The notes beneath the pieces were generated by a model. That model made no database searches, was not told the DNA's origin, and was given only the letters and a program-made list of their open reading frames with translations. A program made the position numbers and the translations under genes. Positions 59,409 to 64,000 of a stretch of DNA of 64,000 nucleotides are shown in pieces; the first letter of the stretch is position 1, and the number at the start of each line of letters is the position of its first letter. The DNA is from Pelethousia sp034933245 (GTDB taxonomy: Bacteria; Bacillota; Clostridia; Christensenellales; CAG-138), in assembly GCA_034933245.1 (NCBI GenBank), contig JAYFNX010000029.1, forward strand, positions 8,687-72,686, in the 5' to 3' direction.

Positions 59409-60243
59409 CGCGCTGTGCGCCTCCTTTCTTGCCCAGATAGGCTTCGATAACGACCGGGTTGGATTTAATCTCTTCCGGGGAACCCTTGGCAATAATGCGG
59501 CCATAGTTGAGCACGGCAATGCCCTCGCAAATGCCCATCACCAGATTCATATCATGCTCAATGAGCATGATGGCGATTTGGAAGGTATCCCGGATTTTTC
59601 GGATGTTCTCCATCAACTCCGACGTCTCGGAAGGATTCATGCCCGCAGCAGGCTCATCCAGCAACATAATGCCGGGCTTCGTAGCCAGTGCCCGGACAAT
59701 TTCCAGCCGCCGTTGTGCGCCGTAGGGAAGGCTGCCCGCCTTCCAGCCGGCCATATCCTGCATATCGAAGATGGAGAGCAAATGCAGCGCTTCTTCATGG
59801 GCCCGCTTTTCTTCCTTCCAATAGCAGGGCAGGCGCAGGATGGATTGCCCCAGGGAGTAGCCCGTAGCATTGTGCAACCCAATCTTCACGTTGTCTTCCA
59901 CCGTAAGGGCTTTAAAAAGCCGGATGTTCTGGAAGGTTCGGGCAATGCCCATCTTATTGAGCTGGTAGGTCTTTTTGCCCGCCGTATCCTTGCCATCCAG
60001 CAGGATGGAGCCGCGGGTCGGGGTATATACGTTGGTGATCAGGTTAAACACAGTGGTTTTGCCCGCACCGTTGGGACCAATCAGGCCGGCAATTTCCGTG
60101 CGACCGATGGTAAGGTTGAAATCGTCCACGGCGCTCAGACCGCCGAAATCAATGCCCAAATGCCGGATATCCAGAATGGGGAGCTTACCAACATCCCGTT
60201 CGGGAATAAGAGCCGTGCCGGGAATACGAACCAATTTATCCAT
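59401..60243 (-). CDS. livG: Branched-chain amino-acid ABC importer ATPase LivG
   Basis: About 280 residues; Walker A GPNGAGKTT, Walker B IMLLDEPAAGMNP, and the LivG-specific TFQNIRLFKALTVEDN region. The signature is weakened (GSLPYGAQRRLEIVRAL), as is usual in LivG. ATG 60243 is chosen over an upstream GTG because AGGTGG is close by and the start overlaps the livM stop. Confidence 0.92.
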   Translation of the reverse strand: MDKLVRIPGTALIPERDVGKLPILDIRHLGIDFGGLSAVDDFNLTIGRTEIAGLIGPNGAGKTTVFNLITNVYTPTRGSILLDGKDTAGKKTYQLNKMGIARTFQNIRLFKALTVEDNVKIGLHNATGYSLGQSILRLPCYWKEEKRAHEEALHLLSIFDMQDMAGWKAGSLPYGAQRRLEIVRALATKPGIMLLDEPAAGMNPSETSELMENIRKIRDTFQIAIMLIEHDMNLVMGICEGIAVLNYGRIIAKGSPEEIKSNPVVIEAYLGKKGGAQRDA

Positions 60244-61267
60244 TGGAACCACCTGCCTTCTTTGCTTTCTTTTCCGCCCGCAGCTGGCCGGCGTTGATAA
60301 CGCGCTCCAGAAGGTGGCTCATGGAGAAATCGTAAGTTCCCATCAGGCCAGAGGGCTTGAAGATCATGGCTGCAATCAAAAGGACCGAGTAAATCACCAT
60401 GCGGTACGTGTTCAGTGATTGCAGGGCAAGGGGGAGGCTGGTAAGCACTGCCGCCGCGATGACCGATCCCACCATGGAGCCCATGCCGCCCAGCACCACC
60501 ATCACCAGGATGTTAATGGAGGCCATGAAGTCGAAACTCTTGGGGGTAAGCAGACCTTGATAACCAGCATACAAGGCGCCAGCCGCGCCCGCAAAAAAGG
60601 CGGATACGGCAAAGGCAAGAACCTTGTAATACGTAATGTTGATGCCACAGCTCTCGGCAGCAATTTCGTTTTCCCGGATGGAGAGGATGGCCCGGCCATG
60701 GCGGGATTTCATCATCATGTGGATGATGATGCACGAAAGAACGACTGCAGTGAATACCACGAGGAACGAGGAGTGCTTGGGTATGCCCATCAGGCCGGGT
60801 GTGCCTCCGGTGAGATCCGGGAGGTTGATGATGCATACCCGGATGATTTCGCCAAAGCCCAGGGTGATGATAGCCAGGTAGTCGCCCCGAAGGCGAAGGG
60901 CCGGGATGCCGATAACCACGCCGAACAAGGCGGCCACAATGCCTGCCAGAATGAGCCCCAGCACGATGGCCAAGCCCGTTGGCAGAGCGGCGGCAGCGCT
61001 GCTTTTCCAGAAGATAGCCCCCGCATAAGCCCCCACGGCCATAAAGCCCGCATGCCCGAGAGGGAGCTGGCCCAAATACCCTGTAACGATGTTCAGGGAT
61101 ACGGCCAGAATAATATAGATACCTACCTGTAGGATGAGCGAGCTTTGGGCCCGGTTCGTCACGCCGCCGGAAACGATCATATTGCCCAACACCAGGAAGG
61201 CGATGATTAGGATCGTATTGATAAGGTAGCGCACGGGCATGGGGATGCGCTTATAGGTTTGCTTCAT
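60236..61267 (-). CDS. livM: Branched-chain amino-acid ABC importer permease LivM
   Basis: A 343-residue permease with about ten helices: LNIVTGYLGQLPLGHAGFMAVGAYAGA, the EAA-type loop SIRENEIAAESCGINITYYKVLAFAVSA and GGMGSMVGSVIAAAVLTSLP. It begins 13 bases after livH. Confidence 0.92.
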   Translation of the reverse strand: MKQTYKRIPMPVRYLINTILIIAFLVLGNMIVSGGVTNRAQSSLILQVGIYIILAVSLNIVTGYLGQLPLGHAGFMAVGAYAGAIFWKSSAAAALPTGLAIVLGLILAGIVAALFGVVIGIPALRLRGDYLAIITLGFGEIIRVCIINLPDLTGGTPGLMGIPKHSSFLVVFTAVVLSCIIIHMMMKSRHGRAILSIRENEIAAESCGINITYYKVLAFAVSAFFAGAAGALYAGYQGLLTPKSFDFMASINILVMVVLGGMGSMVGSVIAAAVLTSLPLALQSLNTYRMVIYSVLLIAAMIFKPSGLMGTYDFSMSHLLERVINAGQLRAEKKAKKAGGSNG

Positions 61268-61280
61268 GCTGTGCCCCTCC

Positions 61281-62159
61281 TTAGACTTTTTCCGTCATAC
61301 TGGCGCCCATAAAGCCTGTGGGCTTGATGAGCAGAACCACGATCAGCACCGCGAAAACCACGGCATCCGTCCAAGCGGAAAGGCCGATCGAGGTTACTAA
61401 CACCTCGGCCAGGCCGATGGCAAAACCGCCCACCATCGCCCCCGGCATGGAACCGATACCGCCCAGCACCGCCGCCACAAAGGCTTTTAGGCCCAAGAGC
61501 GAACCCATGGTGGGGTTTACGATGGGATAGCGGCAGCAATATAGGATGGAACCGATGCCCGCGAGAGCGGAACCAATCACGAAGGTATAGGTGATGGTAT
61601 GGTTTACGTTGATGCCCATAAGCTGCGCCGCTTCCGTATCCTCGCTTACCGCGCGCATGGCTTTGCCCATCTTGGTTTTTTGTACCAGAAATGCCAGCAG
61701 CACCATGGAGAATACCGCCACGATGATGGTTACGAGGACATTCAGGCTGATAGAAAGCTTGCCCACATTAAAGGTGAGCGCCGGAATAATTTCCGTGCTG
61801 GGGAAAGCGCGGGTGTTGGCCGTCCAAATAAGCTGGGCCAGGTTCTGCAAAAGCAGGGAAACGCCGATGGCGGTTATAAGCAAGGAAATGCGGGGCGCCT
61901 GGCGCAGGGGCTTATAAGCCACTTTTTCAATAACAACGGCCAGCATTACGCACCCGGCTACCGTGGCAATCACGGCAAGAATGGGGTTGGAGCTGGCCGC
62001 AAAGGATACTAGGGCAAAATAACCGCCCATCATGATGATATCGCCGTGGGCGAAGTTGAGCAACATGATGATGCCGTACACCATGCTGTACCCAAGCGCC
62101 ACCAGCGCATAGATGCTGCCCAGCTGCAGTCCGTTTATTAATTGCGATAAGAAAAGCAT
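61281..62159 (-). CDS. livH: Branched-chain amino-acid ABC importer permease LivH
   Basis: A 292-residue permease: GSIYALVALGYSMVYGIIMLLNFAHGDIIMMGGY, AVSEDTEAAQLMGINVNHTI, and AFVAAVLGGIGSMPGAMVGGFAIG are the family blocks. ATG 62159 is chosen; AAAGGA is 8 bases upstream. The longer frame to 62198 lacks a ribosome-binding site. Confidence 0.92.
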   Translation of the reverse strand: MLFLSQLINGLQLGSIYALVALGYSMVYGIIMLLNFAHGDIIMMGGYFALVSFAASSNPILAVIATVAGCVMLAVVIEKVAYKPLRQAPRISLLITAIGVSLLLQNLAQLIWTANTRAFPSTEIIPALTFNVGKLSISLNVLVTIIVAVFSMVLLAFLVQKTKMGKAMRAVSEDTEAAQLMGINVNHTITYTFVIGSALAGIGSILYCCRYPIVNPTMGSLLGLKAFVAAVLGGIGSMPGAMVGGFAIGLAEVLVTSIGLSAWTDAVVFAVLIVVLLIKPTGFMGASMTEKV

Positions 62160-62288
62160 AGGTGGATTCCTTTCCCGGCTGTATACACAGTATGGCAAAT
62201 GCTATGACTTCATTTGCAATACCGTGATATAGCGGGGGAACCAAGGCTCCCCCGCATACAGCGAATCAAATATACGCCTTGGCGTGGA

Positions 62289-63527
62289 TTAATACTTGCC
62301 CCAGAAGGTGGCTTCGCCGCCCTTGATGTTGATGATCGCGGCGGTCTTCTCCGGGTTGTTGAACTCGTCGTAGGTAACATGGCCGGTGACGCAATCCATA
62401 TCGGTGGCGTTCAGCGCGGCGATAACGGCGGCCATGTATTCATCGGAACCGGCCTCAAGACCCTGCTCTTCAGCCTTGGCTACGGCTGCAAACATGATCA
62501 TGGCAGCGTCATAACCCTGGGCGGCGAACATGTTGGGGGAAGAAGCATACTTGGCCTCGTAGGACTTCACAAAAGCCTGAACGGCTTCGGAGGTATCCTG
62601 GGTGGAATAACCGGAGCAGTAGTAAGCGCCCTCCAGCAGAGCGGCATCGGTAACCACATCCAGCACGCTGTCCCAACCATCCGCACCAAGCATGGTGGCG
62701 GTGAGACCGGCGGCGTTGGCCTGCTGGGCTACCAGCGCGACTACGCTCTAATAATCGGGAACGAAGAGCACATCGGGAGCCTTGGCGGCGATGTTGGTGA
62801 GCTGGCTCTGGAACTCGGTGGCGCCATCGGCAAAGCTCTCAACCGCGACGATCTCCAGACCGGCGGCCGCAGCCTGCTCCTGGAAGGACTCGGACAGGCC
62901 GATGGAATAGTCGGAACCGGTGTTGAAAAGAATGGCGGCCGTCTTGGCGCCCAGCTTTTCGCCGGCAAAGGAAGCCATCTTGTTGCCCTGGAAGGGATCG
63001 ATGAAGCAGGAGCGGAACATGTTCTCATAAACAGCGCCGGTGTCCGCATTTACGGTAACGGAGGCAGCGGTGGCGGAAGCGGTGATCATGGGCATGTTGT
63101 CAGCCTGGCTCTCCACAACCACGGCAACGGTGGGGGCGGTGGTCACATCGCCGATGATGGCGGTGACGCCCTGATCCACCAGGGAGTTGTAGCCCGTTAC
63201 GGCCTTGGCGCTATCGCCTTCTTCATCGTACTCTACAAGCTCGATCTGCTTGCCGTTGATACCGCCGGCGGCATTGAGCTCCTCGGTATACATACGCACA
63301 CCGTTGGCAACGGCCTGGCCGTATTCGGCCACAGCGCCAGTGAGAGGAGCCAGCATGCCGATCTTAATGCTACCGCCTTCGGCGGCGGGCTGTGCCTCGG
63401 CTTCAGCAGCGGGCTGGGCTTCGGAAGCACTGGCATCACCCGCGGGCTCGGCGGGTGCGGCGGAGCAGCCTGCGAAGCAGACCAGCGCCATCATCAGCGC
63501 GACGACTGTGCATACAAATTTCTTCAT
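62289..63527 (-). pseudogene. livJ: Branched-chain amino-acid-binding lipoprotein LivJ, interrupted by UAG
   Basis: The frame starts MKKFVCTVV (lipid-modified Cys21 in FAGC) after AAAGGAG, then runs through a LivJ/Peripla_BP_6 domain (IKIGMLAPLTGAVAEYGQ, NGVRMYTEELNAAGGINGKQIELVEYDEEGD). A TAG at 62750-62748 (codon 260) cuts it after FVPDY; the same frame continues SVVALVAQQANAAGLTATML to its normal end at 62289. The TAG stands where homologues usually have Tyr or Asn. All other liv genes are intact, so the interruption may be recent or an error. Confidence 0.85.
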
Positions 63528-63568
63528 AGTTTGTTTCTCCTTTTCCATTTTACACTTTTATACTTAAA

Positions 63569-63595
63569 AGCGGCCCCGTCTTCGAACGGAGCCGC
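63569..63595 (-). terminator. Stem-loop before livJ
   Basis: AGCGGCTCCGT and ACGGGGCCGCT pair with one mismatch; TTTAAG follows on the minus strand. Would end or attenuate transcription of the small upstream gene. Confidence 0.55.
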
Positions 63596-63610
63596 TAAAG
63601 TATACACACT

Positions 63611-63841
63611 TTATTGGGCTGCTGTTCTCAGACGGCTTGGTGCGTTTCCTACCAGAAGGCTAATCAGGACAACCAAGCTAAGAAGGCGTACAATGCCAAT
63701 AATGCTGCAAATAATAATGGACACCGCACACGCGATGCCCAGTATAATAACCAGTGCGGAGGTACCAGCCGCAAAGGTAGCACTACAAGACGCACTATGC
63801 GGTGCGCTAAAAGCAGGACTGGAAACAACGTGTTTCGTCAT
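63611..63841 (-). CDS. Small membrane protein upstream of the liv operon
   Basis: Seventy-six residues, with a Ser/Ala-rich start (MTKHVVSSPAFSAPHSAS), two close hydrophobic segments (GTSALVIILGIACAVSIIICSIIG and VRLLSLVVLISLLVG), and a basic end. AAAGGAGC precedes ATG 63841. I do not recognise a family. It is transcribed ahead of livJ, separated by a stem-loop. Confidence 0.5.
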   Translation of the reverse strand: MTKHVVSSPAFSAPHSASCSATFAAGTSALVIILGIACAVSIIICSIIGIVRLLSLVVLISLLVGNAPSRLRTAAQ

Positions 63842-63886
63842 GGCGTGCTCCTTTCTTCGACTGAACCGAATACTAACATTGGGGAA

Positions 63887-63915
63887 ATGATAGCACAGCA
63901 AAAAATAAAAGTCAA
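63887..63915 (-). promoter_or_regulatory. Promoter of the small gene and liv operon
   Basis: On the minus strand TTGACT (63915-63910), 17 bases, TATCAT (63892-63887), ending 46 bases before the start codon at 63841. Confidence 0.6.
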
Positions 63916-64000
63916 TAGATGAATATATTATTTTTCTTTTTGGGGTTTTGTGTAAATAACAAGAAAACTAAAAATAACGGGAATAAAAGGTCCTATATTC

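Noticed and set aside
62748..62750. UAG as a pyrrolysine codon in livJ
   Set aside because: UAG ends ordinary genes here, binding proteins are not a known Pyl family, and no methylamine genes are in the window.
62214..63890. A 558-codon plus-strand open frame
   Set aside because: It lies wholly opposite the livJ gene, is Gly/His-rich without any family features, and lacks a ribosome-binding site. A shadow of GC-rich coding on the other strand.

Overview
The window looks like a chromosomal segment of an anaerobic, endospore-forming member of the Clostridia. Evidence: two alpha/beta-type small acid-soluble spore proteins, a UGA-containing glycine/betaine/sarcosine reductase gene (grdA), rubrerythrin, G3E GTPases, lipoprotein-type ABC binding proteins, strong GGAGG ribosome-binding sites, and the clostridial yloU-fakA-recG gene order. 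No phage, plasmid or CRISPR was seen.

Layout. 0-0.9 kb: start of a Grd reductase operon (grdA with in-frame selenocysteine UGA, then the 5' end of a grdE-type gene). 1.1-4.8 kb: ribose-type ABC importer ending in a pseudouridine-phosphate glycosidase homologue. 5.5-7.6 kb: a large exported protein joining an apparently dead M28 peptidase domain to an HEFGH zincin domain. 7.6-14.9 kb: accessory, decaying stretch with small membrane proteins (YccA-like, DUF4203, CPBP protease), an orphan AraC regulator, an ORF interrupted by UGA, frameshift candidates and a possible IS200 left-end scrap. 15.0-18.1 kb: XRE-cupin regulator divergent from a DUF819 transporter and an M19 dipeptidase, followed by a dead IS200 copy. 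18.9-23.0 kb: modABC plus a DUF4213/DUF364 protein, divergent from a Crp/Fnr regulator. 23.6-30.4 kb: yjiH-yjiG pair, an M81 remnant, then an AraC regulator divergent from M81 hydrolase, YfcC transporter and M20 hydrolase. 30.5-31.3 kb: IS256-family remnant and tRNA-Glu. 31.4-36.5 kb: BusR-like regulator with a glycosyltransferase, divergent from a glycine betaine importer. 36.7-38.4 kb: PadR, DUF2812, radical SAM. 38.5-44.1 kb: PheB-type ACT protein, thrC, hom, lysC, asd. 44.3-44.9 kb: SLOG / ribbon-helix-helix divergon. 45.1-50.1 kb: recG, fakA-like, Asp23, two SASPs. 50.4-54.5 kb: heterodimeric ABC exporter and a low-molecular-weight phosphatase. 54.5-56.6 kb: two G3E GTPases, one His-rich and one fused to a YcgQ-like domain. 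56.9-58.5 kb: DUF212, ogt, rubrerythrin. 58.7-63.9 kb: livFGMHJ branched-chain amino-acid importer, with livJ broken by a UAG.

Taken together the cell appears to live on peptides and amino acids: several self-contained units pair a membrane transporter with a peptidase or amidohydrolase and a dedicated regulator, an amino-acid importer is present, and a Stickland-type selenoenzyme could consume glycine or betaine. The betaine importer may supply both osmoprotection, under presumed c-di-AMP control by the BusR-like repressor, and Grd substrate. The most unusual items are the M28-zincin fusion, the binding-protein-first betaine importer with its regulator/glycosyltransferase divergon, the paired G3E GTPases, the SLOG/RHH divergon, and several genes interrupted by single in-frame stop codons.
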